Below are positions 1 to 10,435 of a DNA stretch of 37,767 nt, in pieces. The position numbers were made by a program, and so were the translations under genes. The DNA is from an uncultured cyanobacterium (GTDB lineage: Bacteria; Cyanobacteriota; Cyanobacteriia; CAKZMO01). Position 1 is the stretch's first letter; each line of letters opens with the position of its first letter. The stretch spans positions 1 to 37,767 of the forward strand of contig CAKZMO010000336.1 in the NCBI GenBank assembly GCA_937128595.1. The letters run 5' to 3'. Below the pieces are notes generated by a model that was given only the letters and a program-made list of their open reading frames with translations, made no database searches and was not told the DNA's origin.

Positions 1-30
1 TCTGTCCTAACCTATCTGCGCATTGCTATA
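1..30 (+). repeat. Right end of a family A palindromic TAG...CTA element, truncated by the window edge
   Basis: TCTGTCCTAACCTATCTGCGCATTGCTATA is identical to the right ends of the copies near 18754, 20175 and 35283. Confidence 0.85.
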
Positions 31-109
31 AGAGGTCGAGCAAGCTCGACAAACCGTTACGAGAGAAAATTTCTCTACACTTGAAACTATCGAGACAGCT
101 ACGAGATAG

Positions 110-2563
110 CTAAAAGATATCTTTGAGAAGCGTAGTCTCTACGTTGCCTTGTTGTTTGTTTTCTCCGTCGTAAACAAGACTTGAAGGAACAGGCAAAACC
201 GGAATTGCAACCGTAAACGTTGTTCCTTGATTGGGGGCAGAGGTACATCCGAGCCATCCATGATGTTTTTCTACGACGATTTGATGGCTAATCGATAGTC
301 CTAGTCCGGTTCCTTGACCTACAGACTTTGTTGTGAAAAAGGGATTGAAAATACTTGATATTTGAGCATCACTGATGCCTTTACCGTTGTCCTGAATATG
401 AATGAGAATCCAGGTTAAGTTTTGGTCTAAAGTCGAGTCTAAAGTTGTAATACTGCCATCGTCGCAGATCGTTGTGGTAATCGTGATCTGATGGGGAGGA
501 GGGATGTCTTCGAAGGCGTCAATCGCGTTACTCAAGAGATTCATAAATACTTGATTGAGCTGACTGGCGTAGCAGTTGAGCAGTGGTAGTTGCCCATAAT
601 TCTTGATAACTTCGATCCCAAAAGTTGCGCCGTGAGGTTTGAGTCGATTGTGAAGGATAAGCAGTGTACTATCCAGCCCTTCGTGAATGTCAACAGCTTT
701 CATGTCTGCTTCGTCTAGTCGCGAAAAATTGCGTAGGGACAAGACGATTTGACAAATGCGATCGGAGCCAATTCTCATGGACTTGAGTAGATGAGCGAAG
801 TCTCCTAGCAGAAACTCCAGCTCAATGTTTTGGATGCAAGCTTGAATTTCAGCCGCAGGTTGAGGATAGTGAGTCTGATAGAGTTTGAGAAGCTTGACCA
901 AGTCTGAAAAATATTCCTCTGCATAGACTAAGTTGCCGCTGATGAAATTGACCGGATTGTTGATTTCGTGAGCAATGCCTGCAACGAGCTGTCCTAAACT
1001 CGACATCTTTTCACTGTGGATTAGTTGTGCCTGAGCCTTTTGGATCGTTTGCAATGCATGGTTGAGCTGCTGAGCTTGGGTCTGAGCGGTCAAGGCTGCT
1101 TCCTTCGTCTGAGCATAGAGTTCGGCTTGCTCCATAGCGATCGCCAACTGATTGGTGACCGATTGCAAAAGCTCTACTTCGTCTTGGCTCCAATGGCGAT
1201 CGCCATTGCAGTGGCTACAGACAATCGCTCCCAACTGACCCAGACGAGTCTCTAGAGGCACGATTAGGAGTGATTGGATGTTCCAGTCTTGCAAAACAGG
1301 CTCAAAATTTTTTGCGACTTGCGTCATGCCATCTTTGCCACTGAGTTGAATGACTCGTAAATGCAGAACTTGCTCTGCCAAGATGGTGTTGATATCGGGA
1401 TCACATCGCCCTAGAAGACTAGAAACGGAAGCCAGTTTTGCCTCATGGGTGACCTCCAAAGTCGGCAAGGCATGAGCCCCTGTAGCTGTTAAATCTGAGT
1501 TGTAGTAGCACCACAGAAAGTGACATCGATCAATTTGCAGAAGTTGGTGAATTTCCTGTACCGCTGTTTTGAGAATCGTGTCGAGATCGAGGGAGTTGCG
1601 GATTTGATTGGTCAGACGAAACATCAGAGATTCGCGACGGCTGAGGAGTTCTGCCCTTGCCATAGTCCGGTCGATGGCGATCGCCACCACTTGAGTCAAA
1701 CGCGCTAGGGTATCGTGAACGGTTTTGGAGAGGCGATCGCGACCGGCACAGGCCAAGATTCCAACGAGGCGATCGTGGAGCACTAGGGGAAATCCGGCAA
1801 AGGATTGGAGCTGATTAACCTGCGCTGATTGCTGTATTCCGACACAAATATCGTGAGCTAAATCATTGGTGATATAGGGAGTTTGCAACTGAGCAATGAG
1901 CCCAATAATAGAAATGCCAGATGAAACGCGTTTGGGAAACTCTGGTGGGTTCTCCAAGCTGGTCGCTGTCGCAGCTATATTGAGCAAGCCACTCTCTCGA
2001 TCCTTAATCCAGATACCGACCCATTCCATCTCAGGCAGCTGCTCAAGCATGGTTTGCGCCACTCGATAGAGCATTTGATCGAGGTTGCTATTCTGCTGAA
2101 TGACGGTGCTTACAGCAGTGCTGAGAGCAAAAAGAGCCGTATATTCTTGAAGAGTTTTGGTGCTCTGTTTTCGAGCTGTGACATCGCGCAAAAAGATCCA
2201 GATATCTTCATCGTGAGGCATCACGAGAATTTCTAGAACGACACCACAAGGCTCGTATGCTTTCTCAAATCTAAGCTCTCTAGATTGGGCGATCGCCTGC
2301 TGACATTCAGCTCGAAACGAGAGGGAAAATAAACCGGGTAAGGCATCCCACAAAAAACAATGCAGCACCTCTTGCCGATTGCAGCAAAGACTCTGAGCCG
2401 CACGGGCATTGATAAACGCAATGTGCAAGTTTGCATCTAGGGCAATAAAGCCATCTGGCAAATGTTCAAACTCTTGCATCATGGTGAACGCATGTTCCGT
2501 GGGTGTGCAAAATAAAGATGACGCGCTTATCGTTCCCTCATATGATGAATTGCGAAGATTCAA
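110..2563 (-). CDS. PAS/GAF sensor histidine kinase
   Basis: 817 aa; two GAF-like regions, H-box 'LVAGIAHEINNPVNFISGNL', N box and 'GTGLGLSISHQIV' ATPase motifs. Confidence 0.92.
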   Translation of the reverse strand: MNLRNSSYEGTISASSLFCTPTEHAFTMMQEFEHLPDGFIALDANLHIAFINARAAQSLCCNRQEVLHCFLWDALPGLFSLSFRAECQQAIAQSRELRFEKAYEPCGVVLEILVMPHDEDIWIFLRDVTARKQSTKTLQEYTALFALSTAVSTVIQQNSNLDQMLYRVAQTMLEQLPEMEWVGIWIKDRESGLLNIAATATSLENPPEFPKRVSSGISIIGLIAQLQTPYITNDLAHDICVGIQQSAQVNQLQSFAGFPLVLHDRLVGILACAGRDRLSKTVHDTLARLTQVVAIAIDRTMARAELLSRRESLMFRLTNQIRNSLDLDTILKTAVQEIHQLLQIDRCHFLWCYYNSDLTATGAHALPTLEVTHEAKLASVSSLLGRCDPDINTILAEQVLHLRVIQLSGKDGMTQVAKNFEPVLQDWNIQSLLIVPLETRLGQLGAIVCSHCNGDRHWSQDEVELLQSVTNQLAIAMEQAELYAQTKEAALTAQTQAQQLNHALQTIQKAQAQLIHSEKMSSLGQLVAGIAHEINNPVNFISGNLVYAEEYFSDLVKLLKLYQTHYPQPAAEIQACIQNIELEFLLGDFAHLLKSMRIGSDRICQIVLSLRNFSRLDEADMKAVDIHEGLDSTLLILHNRLKPHGATFGIEVIKNYGQLPLLNCYASQLNQVFMNLLSNAIDAFEDIPPPHQITITTTICDDGSITTLDSTLDQNLTWILIHIQDNGKGISDAQISSIFNPFFTTKSVGQGTGLGLSISHQIVVEKHHGWLGCTSAPNQGTTFTVAIPVLPVPSSLVYDGENKQQGNVETTLLKDIF

Positions 2564-2871
2564 CAGAATGGATAATACTCAATTTAAAGTCGGCAGTTAA
2601 TTTTCAATCTTCAGAGCCTTGACACATTACTCAGCACCATTGTTCATTTCATTACATATTGAGTCACAAAAAAGAGTTAAATCCGCTTCGTGAAAAGTTT
2701 TTATACAGAAGAATGTGTGTAAGCGATTGTTTTTGTTAAAGACTCACTGTGTTCAATGTTCAATCGTGCTGTAAAAAGGTGTTGAATTCTGGGTACTATA
2801 CAGGCGTCTTTTGCTCAAGCTTAAGACTCATCATTTGCTGATCTATTGCTATTTACGAGTATGGGCTACGC

Positions 2872-3852
2872 ATGACATCAGGGACATATACCGTCGGCAT
2901 GATGAGTTCTTATGTAGGGCTGAATCCCTGTCCGGTCGATTGGCTCTGGCATCAGACTCCCAATCCATTTGGGCAGTGGAAGAACATCCAGCTTCAGGCG
3001 CGATCGCCCCAGCCTGATATGTTGCTGATGTACAACTTTACGTCATTTCCAGTTCCTCCTCCGCATCGACTCAATTGGTTTCGCTACCGTAAGCAACAGG
3101 CTCAATATCAGGCAGGTTTGACTGCCATGCCGCAAAAACTTCGCGGGGTGCCCAAAGAAAGGATATTGTTTTTGCTGCGAGAGCCTCCTTTAGATGAGGT
3201 GGTTGCCAAGAATCGCTGGTTTTATCAGCAAGCAGAGAATTATTGTGCCTACGTCTCAGGGCCAGACAACGATGCTCCGACTCCTGACTACATGCCTGCG
3301 ATTTGGTATGTGAAAGCCTCATTTCAAGACCTGAATGAAATGCCTCCCCCTTCCAAGCAGCGCTCGTGTAGTTGGATTACGTCGGGGATTGCCCGCACTG
3401 AAAATCATCGCAAGCGACTGGCGTTTCTGCATCAGCTCCGAGACTCGCATCTAGATTTCGATCTGTATGGACGAGGGTTGCCTGACTCCGCCCAGCCCCA
3501 AGGTGAGTTATCCAACAAACTTCGTGGCATGGCTCCCTACTACTACAACTTGTCCATTGAAAACTACGCGGACAATGAGTGGTATGTCAGCGAAAAGTTG
3601 TGGGATGCTCTATTAGCTTGGTGTTTGCCGATTTACTATGGAGGAACGGCTGCAGATAAGCTGTTGCCGCCGGGTAGTTTTCTAAGGTTGCCGAGTCTGG
3701 ATGAAAAAGGCATTCAGTTTATCCAAGAAGTGACGGCCTCTGCTGATGCTTGGTATGACGCGAAAGAGGCGATCGCCGAAGCCCGTCAAATCATTTTGCA
3801 CAAGCTAAATTTGATGGAGTGGCTTTCGTCCTACACCCAGAACTTTGCGTGA
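2872..3852 (+). CDS. Glycosyltransferase family 10 (fucosyltransferase)-like protein
   Basis: C-terminal 'NYADNEWYVSEKLWDALLAWCLPIYYGG' resembles the GT10 C-terminal motif. Confidence 0.75.
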   Translation: MTSGTYTVGMMSSYVGLNPCPVDWLWHQTPNPFGQWKNIQLQARSPQPDMLLMYNFTSFPVPPPHRLNWFRYRKQQAQYQAGLTAMPQKLRGVPKERILFLLREPPLDEVVAKNRWFYQQAENYCAYVSGPDNDAPTPDYMPAIWYVKASFQDLNEMPPPSKQRSCSWITSGIARTENHRKRLAFLHQLRDSHLDFDLYGRGLPDSAQPQGELSNKLRGMAPYYYNLSIENYADNEWYVSEKLWDALLAWCLPIYYGGTAADKLLPPGSFLRLPSLDEKGIQFIQEVTASADAWYDAKEAIAEARQIILHKLNLMEWLSSYTQNFA

Positions 3853-3873
3853 TTTGTTGCTCGGAAGCATTTT

Positions 3874-4908
3874 ATGGCAGACGGTATTTATATTTTGGCG
3901 AATGACGTGGTGGCTGATCAGCTGATTGCTCTGGTCAACAGCATTCGCGCTAATGCGGGCGAGATTCCTATTTGCATTTTGCCGTACGACAACAATATTG
4001 ATGAGGTGCGATCGCTCCTGAAGACTTGGCGCGATGTGACTCTGTTCGAAGACATCCAGTGCATTCAGAAATGGGAAGACTTTTCGATTCAGATTTGGCA
4101 ATCTCATCCAACTTTGCGAGAGGCATGGACAACAGAAGCAGGGTTTGTGGTGAATCGGCTGGGAATGCACCGTCGCTTTTGCGGGTTTGAGGGGCCATTC
4201 GAGCGCTTTATTTACCTCGATGCTGATACCCTGGTGCTTGACTCCTTAGAGCCAATTTTTCAAAGTTTGGCTGATCATGATTTCGTCGTCTACGACTTTC
4301 AGCATAAAGATTTGACTCATGTGTTTCAGCACGACTCGCCTAAGCTCCGAGAAGTGTTTTCGCCAGAACGATTAGAGAAAGAAATCTTCTGTGCAGGAAT
4401 GTTTGCTTCTAAACGTGGGTTGTTCAGTGATGCTCAACTGGAGGACTTGCTGGAGAGGCTGTGTCAAGGAGAAGCCGCGTTGCTTTATGGAAATGCTCCC
4501 GATCAGTCGATTTTGAATTATATGGTGATGCGATCGCACATTGCTAGTCTCAATCTGGCTCTGCACTGGTCTGGCGACCGTCGTACGGGCAATTCGGTTA
4601 CGTCGTCTCACTTTGAAGAGCGCGATCGCCAAGTTTATGACCACGGCAAGCCCTTGATGTACCTACACTATATTGGTCTGCCCTCAACAATCTTTCGCCA
4701 AGTCTCGGCAGGATCAAATGTTACATTTCCCTATCGGGATACCTTTCTCTTCTATCGGTTTTTGCACGCGCCTGAGCAACAGCCTCAATACAGGTATCGA
4801 TCCAAGCCCTATGATGCACCACCTCGTTTGACCACAAAATTAATGCGGAAGCTGCGTCAAGTTCTTGATTTTCTTGCTACAAAAAGTTTCAGGCATCGTC
4901 AGCTATGA
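3874..4908 (+). CDS. Npun_R2821/Npun_R2823-like family protein, putative glycosyltransferase
   Basis: 'GIYILANDVVADQLIALVNSIR' start, 'FIYLDADTLVLDSLEPIF' DxD-like motif; paralogous to the next ORF. Confidence 0.75.
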   Translation: MADGIYILANDVVADQLIALVNSIRANAGEIPICILPYDNNIDEVRSLLKTWRDVTLFEDIQCIQKWEDFSIQIWQSHPTLREAWTTEAGFVVNRLGMHRRFCGFEGPFERFIYLDADTLVLDSLEPIFQSLADHDFVVYDFQHKDLTHVFQHDSPKLREVFSPERLEKEIFCAGMFASKRGLFSDAQLEDLLERLCQGEAALLYGNAPDQSILNYMVMRSHIASLNLALHWSGDRRTGNSVTSSHFEERDRQVYDHGKPLMYLHYIGLPSTIFRQVSAGSNVTFPYRDTFLFYRFLHAPEQQPQYRYRSKPYDAPPRLTTKLMRKLRQVLDFLATKSFRHRQL

Positions 4909-5825
4909 CTCGCGGAATCTACATCACAGCGAATGACCGAGTGATCGACCAGGCGATCGCCCTACTCAACAGCATTCGGTTAAGAGATTCGGAAACACCA
5001 ATTGTTCTGATTCCCTACGATGAGTCTTATCATCACGCGGCTCAGGTTCTCAATCAGCGGTTTGGGGTTACGGTTTATGAGGATCTTGAGTTCATCCAGC
5101 GGCTGTCGGTGAACTTGCAGCAGACCTTTGGCGATCGCTTCTTCGCCCGTCCCAATCAGTTTCGTAAGCAAGCCTGCTGGTTTGGGCCGTTTGAGGAATT
5201 TGTCTATATCGATACTGATATTGTTGTTTTCGAAAAAATTATCGACAATCTCGACTATTTTTCACGCTACGACTTTATCTGTGGCGACTATCAGCATAAA
5301 GGAGGCATCACCAATGTCTTCACTCCAGCGGTGATTGAGCAAGGTGTTTTTTCAGAGTTAGAGCTTCAAGATATCTTTAACGGCGGATTTTGGGGAGCGA
5401 AGCGGGGGCTGATTTCTGAAGCTGATCTGTATGAGACCTTTCAGGAATGTGCGGCTCACCCCGAATACTTCGACTTTTCCCAGAAAACTTCCGACCAGCC
5501 CATCATCAACTACATGCTTTTGAAGCGAGTTCCTCGCCGATTCAACGTGGTGCGTCGTCCTGGCGGTGCTCCCGGCAGTTGGGGGGGGAGTCCTCAGTTT
5601 GTCCGTCGGGGCGATCGCTTGTTTGACCCAATCCACAATCAGCCCTTGCAATACATCCACTGGGCGGGGATTCGAATTCAACCCGGTTGCCCCTATTGGG
5701 ACATTTGGGAACATTACCGCTACCTTCGTGAGGAAACGCCGAAACAGTCACTCCCCGAAACTCCTTCGTCGCGGTCGATTTGGCAGCGCCTGCGAGATTT
5801 CGTGCCGCTTCTCAATCGCTCATGA
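4905..5825 (+). CDS. Npun_R2821/Npun_R2823-like family protein, putative glycosyltransferase
   Basis: 'GIYITANDRVIDQAIALLNSIR', 'FVYIDTDIVVFEKI'; overlaps the previous stop by ATGA, so likely translationally coupled. Confidence 0.75.
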   Translation: MTRGIYITANDRVIDQAIALLNSIRLRDSETPIVLIPYDESYHHAAQVLNQRFGVTVYEDLEFIQRLSVNLQQTFGDRFFARPNQFRKQACWFGPFEEFVYIDTDIVVFEKIIDNLDYFSRYDFICGDYQHKGGITNVFTPAVIEQGVFSELELQDIFNGGFWGAKRGLISEADLYETFQECAAHPEYFDFSQKTSDQPIINYMLLKRVPRRFNVVRRPGGAPGSWGGSPQFVRRGDRLFDPIHNQPLQYIHWAGIRIQPGCPYWDIWEHYRYLREETPKQSLPETPSSRSIWQRLRDFVPLLNRS

Positions 5826-5952
5826 TGGGGGTCGAAGGTTGAGTAGTGGTCGTTAGAGGTCAGTTGACAGCGGGCGATCGCCCCAAAGCTGCTATAAAAT
5901 CTTGGGGTGAGCCTGGTTTGCTTGTGCAGTACTACGGTGTTGGACTGATTCC

Positions 5953-6375
5953 GTGCAAAGGATTCCCTGGATTTCGTTTGGGCTGTTGCTAGCAGCCTAC
6001 AGCACATTTAGCTGGTTCTTATATTCTCTAACTCTGAACTGGACTGTTTGGGCGTTAATCATTGTGTTGGCATTGTTTGAAGCCTTATTGCTTACAGCTT
6101 TTGCCGATTCGCTAAAGTCCATCATTGACAAATGGTTGCGCTCTGATTTGGGCTACTTTACGTCAGTCGTCATTGCAGCCTTGCTTGTCGCGGTTGCATT
6201 TGTTTGGATTCGAGTTTTCAGCTACATTTTGGTTGTGGTCGCAGCGGAAATGTTAGCAAGACTTGACCTGCAAAATGCAGGGTTCAACCGTGTCCATTCT
6301 CTGTTTTTTTTGACGGTGATTTCTTTAGCTGGATTGGCCTTGGGGCAAGCTGCGAGTCGCCTGATTATTGCTTAA
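5953..6375 (+). CDS. Small multi-pass membrane protein of unknown function
   Basis: 140 aa, about four hydrophobic segments, GTG start. Confidence 0.6.
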   Translation: MQRIPWISFGLLLAAYSTFSWFLYSLTLNWTVWALIIVLALFEALLLTAFADSLKSIIDKWLRSDLGYFTSVVIAALLVAVAFVWIRVFSYILVVVAAEMLARLDLQNAGFNRVHSLFFLTVISLAGLALGQAASRLIIA

Positions 6376-7898
6376 CGACTAGCAGCAGGGACAAGCTTTG
6401 CAGTACCTTTCTGAACTAAAGACTTAAGAAAATCGGTACGCTGGTTTTGCTGGAAAACAGCTTTGAGATACGGTGCAAAAGACTCTAGCGAAAAGCTCGA
6501 CGCAGATATCTCTTCATCTTTGAAAGCTTGCTGCTCTAGGAATTCGATCAGGCTTAATCCGGCAATTCGCGTTAGGTAGGCGGCGCTGATTCCCTGAATC
6601 ATGCCCCCAGCGGCAAAGGTTAGCAAATGGCTTTTCAGTAGAGGACTGAGAGCTTGACTCGCAAGTTCGACCAATCCAAGTTTGATCATGACCTCAGCCA
6701 ACGTTCCAGCGATCGCCTTTGCCTGAGCCGCCGAAAACTCAAGGTTGTAAAACTGTCCTAAATCGATGACCATCTGAGCGTTGATTGCTGCGATCGCCAT
6801 CAAATCGAGTGTTGGCACTGGATTTGCAAAGGCAGCAGCGGCTGAAATCCACTGATATTCTTCGATGACGGGCAGGGCACGAGCGCGACGGACTTCATTG
6901 ATCTGGTGCTGAATTTCGTGAGTCAACTCGTGAGATTGACGCAGAGCTGTCATCAGACATAGCTGCTGGCGCTCTTGAGTAAGAAGGGCTTCTAAACGCT
7001 GGGTGAGCGCTGCGCCTTCAGGTTGCACCTCTTCCATCCGCTCTTGCACGGAACCGTCTTCGTGATGTTGGCGCACCTTGATTGGCGCAGGGGCGATCGC
7101 TGCTGATACAACATCTTGGGGCTGTACCAGACCGTCTAGACGCTGACGCAGATGCTGCACAAGCTGATCTCGCTCATCGGGCAAGTAGCGATCCTGCTGA
7201 TTTAGCACCAACAAAACTCGGTGGCGCTGTTGCACTAAGGACTGAATGCGACGAAAAACTGTATCAGTCAAGTCACCAGATGTCACCATAACGACTAAAT
7301 CAGAGCTTTTTAGTGCTTCAGCTTGGACTTCGCTGGTGGAGTCTGATTTATTTGAGTCGGATTGGCTGTTTATGTCAGCTAGAGTAACGCCTGACCAAGC
7401 TGTATCTGCATCGGTCTGGAAATTGCTGAGCCAGCGATAGAGGGTACTTTTGCCCACTTTGCGATCGCCCATGATCGTGAGGTGAAGATCGGAGCGAACC
7501 GTGCGATCGCGAATCTGGTCAATGCTGTTCTGTAGCTGTGCAACGACAGTGTCTATCTGCTCGGCATCCTGCTGCGCTGCTTCTGCTTCGGTGACAAACT
7601 GCTCAACTAGCGTCTTTGCCTTGCCTAGTATTTTCTCAATCTGTTCTGTTGAAACGGGCTTAATCGAGGGAATCGGCTTGATGTCAGGCTGATCTGATGA
7701 GAGCCGCTTCACCCACCACAGCCCAGAACCGACGGCGATCGCTCCCCATAGGCTAGTTCCAGCGATGTCAAAGACTGAAGGAGACATCTCGCTCCACAAC
7801 CAGGCTCCACAGGTTAACCCAATTCCTCCAACCAAAACAGGACGCTTTAGCTTCATCGCCATGAATCTTTCCTCTCTGGACATGTTGGGCTGTTGCAT
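6372..7898 (-). CDS. Membrane-associated GTPase-like protein with C-terminal DUF697-like region
   Basis: Walker A 'GDRKVGKSTL', 'LNQQD' guanine-specificity-like motif, C-terminal hydrophobic region 'ANPVPTLDLMAIAAINAQMVIDLGQFY'. Confidence 0.75.
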   Translation of the reverse strand: MQQPNMSREERFMAMKLKRPVLVGGIGLTCGAWLWSEMSPSVFDIAGTSLWGAIAVGSGLWWVKRLSSDQPDIKPIPSIKPVSTEQIEKILGKAKTLVEQFVTEAEAAQQDAEQIDTVVAQLQNSIDQIRDRTVRSDLHLTIMGDRKVGKSTLYRWLSNFQTDADTAWSGVTLADINSQSDSNKSDSTSEVQAEALKSSDLVVMVTSGDLTDTVFRRIQSLVQQRHRVLLVLNQQDRYLPDERDQLVQHLRQRLDGLVQPQDVVSAAIAPAPIKVRQHHEDGSVQERMEEVQPEGAALTQRLEALLTQERQQLCLMTALRQSHELTHEIQHQINEVRRARALPVIEEYQWISAAAAFANPVPTLDLMAIAAINAQMVIDLGQFYNLEFSAAQAKAIAGTLAEVMIKLGLVELASQALSPLLKSHLLTFAAGGMIQGISAAYLTRIAGLSLIEFLEQQAFKDEEISASSFSLESFAPYLKAVFQQNQRTDFLKSLVQKGTAKLVPAASR

Positions 7899-8185
7899 GG
7901 CGTATCTGGCGGGATGGTTTTGGAAAAACTCGGTAAATGAGCCTATGCATTCCCAGGTCGATTAGAACTACGCCTTGCTCAGACTTCCCTCTCTATCTTA
8001 CCGACCCTTGTGGGCATTCGGTTTGAGTGGGAACCGTCCTTCAGCAATTCACAAGGGCAAACCGCTTCATCACTAGAATTCAGCGTCCTGCTTGTAGAGT
8101 TGATTGGAGGATAACCCCCATAAAAAAACAAGAGAACCAAAGACATTCCTTGATTCCCTTGAAAAGCATATTGTTTTTTTGAAGG

Positions 8186-8259
<74 letters not shown>

Positions 8260-8459
8260 TCGCCTTTCCAAGTATAGGTCAATATCGACAAAGTTGCACA
8301 GAGATTACGACTGAGATTCAAAACTGATCGGGAAACGGGCGGCGAAATATGGACGAAATGGAAGCGTCGAGTCTCGTTGCTACTGACACCGTTGCATTCG
8401 ATCGAGCGATCGCTTTGGAGTAAAATGCGGCGATACGTTCCAACCCAGGCAGGTTCAGA

Positions 8460-9395
8460 ATGTCCAAGTTGAGATTGAAGGTTGTAGATGTCTTGCCCCA
8501 ATACCGATTGAGTTCCAATCGAGCGCCCCTTTGGCACAACATGATTTGCCGAGCGATCGCTACAGGTACTCTCGCGGGCGGTCTTGTCTGCTTTGGGTTG
8601 GTTGGATTCAGCTGGGTTGAGACGGGGGCGATCGCCCAGTCCTCTACATCCACGAGTTCGGAGGCATCAGACGAATCTACTTCTGAAACGCCAGAAACTT
8701 CTCAGCGTCCCGACCAGCCTCTCCTTCAGCTCGGCAGCACGGGCTCGGCGGTGGTAGAAGTGCAGGCCATGCTGAGGCTGCTGGGATTTTATTCTGATCC
8801 GGTGGACGGTCAGTTTGGGGCTAGCACGGCGATCGCTGTGACTGCGTTTCAAACCGCTGCGGGACTATTGGCAGATGGCATTGTCGGGCCTGGAACTTGG
8901 AGTCGTCTTTTGCCTACTCCAGAACGCGTAGCTGAGACCCATACAGAATCTATGGAGTCAGCAGCATCTGCGGAAGAGGAATCGACTTCTACCCCTGATC
9001 CATTGGGCTCTGCTTTCCCGGTTCCTGAGTCGTTGACCGGACAGAATATCGCTGAACTGGAGCCTCAAGACTCGGACAACGCAACAGAGTCGTCATCTTC
9101 CACTGGTTCACCTCAAGCTTCAGAAGGCGATCGCTCTTCGACTTCAACCGAATCATCTCCACCATCTGATGAATCTGCTAATGTGGGATTACCGATTTTG
9201 AGGCAGGGAATGCGGGGCTCAGCCGTTGTAGCTCTGCAAGAAAGATTGCAAGTCTTGGGGCTGTTTTCTGGGGGAGTTGATGGGATTTTTGGCCCTCAAA
9301 CAGAAGCTGCTGTCAAGGCTGCTCAGCGTCAGTTTGGACTGAGTCCAGATGGCGTGGTTGGCACCGAAACTTGGACTGCTCTTTTGGGCTCGTAA
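8460..9395 (+). CDS. Protein with two peptidoglycan-binding (PG_binding_1) domains
   Basis: Two repeats of 'LRxGxxGxAVVxLQxxLxxLGxF...DGxFGxxTxxAV...DGxVGxxTWxxLL' joined by a Ser/Glu-rich linker; N-terminal hydrophobic segment. Confidence 0.9.
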   Translation: MSKLRLKVVDVLPQYRLSSNRAPLWHNMICRAIATGTLAGGLVCFGLVGFSWVETGAIAQSSTSTSSEASDESTSETPETSQRPDQPLLQLGSTGSAVVEVQAMLRLLGFYSDPVDGQFGASTAIAVTAFQTAAGLLADGIVGPGTWSRLLPTPERVAETHTESMESAASAEEESTSTPDPLGSAFPVPESLTGQNIAELEPQDSDNATESSSSTGSPQASEGDRSSTSTESSPPSDESANVGLPILRQGMRGSAVVALQERLQVLGLFSGGVDGIFGPQTEAAVKAAQRQFGLSPDGVVGTETWTALLGS

Positions 9396-9770
9396 GCGGG
9401 CATTGGTATCGTTTTTTTCTGGGGTTCACATCCGGGGGCGATCGCAAATTTGCAACTCTACCCGTCTGACGATTGAGCCTGATCTGCATTCATCCTGACC
9501 TGACTTATGGAACTAACTTGTTAACCTATATATAAGTAGGTGGAATTTGTTTGGATTGCAGTTGTTTTTTGGCGAGTCCTTGAACAGTATTGGACTTGCG
9601 TAGGCCTTCTTGAGAGTTAGCTCTGAGAATTAGAGTTGTGAGATCAGAACTACGCATTTCTACTTTCTTTGCTTGACTGTGCAAGGCCGGAAGCTCTTCA
9701 GAGAAGAAGACCATGATTCAGCTTTTGGAGGCTCCGAAGTTCAGAAATAACGTCTATTAGGGTTCTAATT

Positions 9771-10250
9771 ATGCATCGAGACAGTGGCGGACGCTTTCAA
9801 GTGCAAACGGTTCCAACTCTGGTCAAACCGAAGCGATTGGGAACGTATCTTGTTGAAGCTGGGTTGATTACTGACGCGCAAATCAAAGTTGCTCTTAATG
9901 ATCAGGCTGCAACAGGGATGAAGTTTGGCGAGGTGTTGTCTACTCGGGGTTGGGTGAAGCAACAAACGGTTGAATTCATCATGCGCAAAGTCGTGGCTCC
10001 AGAACGTCGAGCAATAGAACGAAAAAAGCAAAAGTTTGTGGAAGAACAGCGAAAGGTTGCCGCTAAACCTCATCCTGGAAAGACTTCGACGGTCGTTGCT
10101 GACCAGGCGCGTTCACTCACTAAAGCAAAGCCTTCTTCCAAATTGGAACATGAACCGACTAACTCCTCCATAAAGCGAAAAGATGCTCCTATCTCCAAAC
10201 CGCTTCCTTCTGTTGCTCAGGAAGGCAATGATGTGAGCTGGACTGGATAA
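9771..10250 (+). CDS. Small protein with MshEN/GspE-N-like N-terminal domain
   Basis: 'RLGTYLVEAGLITDAQIKVALNDQAATGMKFGEVLSTRGWVKQQTVEFIM' resembles the N-terminal domain of type II/IV secretion ATPases, but there is no ATPase. Confidence 0.6.
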   Translation: MHRDSGGRFQVQTVPTLVKPKRLGTYLVEAGLITDAQIKVALNDQAATGMKFGEVLSTRGWVKQQTVEFIMRKVVAPERRAIERKKQKFVEEQRKVAAKPHPGKTSTVVADQARSLTKAKPSSKLEHEPTNSSIKRKDAPISKPLPSVAQEGNDVSWTG

Positions 10251-10435
10251 TAGAGATTTTCTCTCACAAACCATCGCTTGATTGAAAGAGTGATAATCCG
10301 GAATAGTGTTTAATATGGTAAAGATTGTGCTGGACTCATGACGCGCTTGCTGTTTTGCCGTGAATGATTCAGGCATATGCAAGTGTATTTGAATCGTCAT
10401 TCTCTAGTCTTGAGCCATAGGCTTTTGCCATTTCC

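Noticed and set aside
3805-4170. 121-aa reverse ORF
   Set aside because: Antisense to the glycosyltransferase-like gene; shadow ORF.
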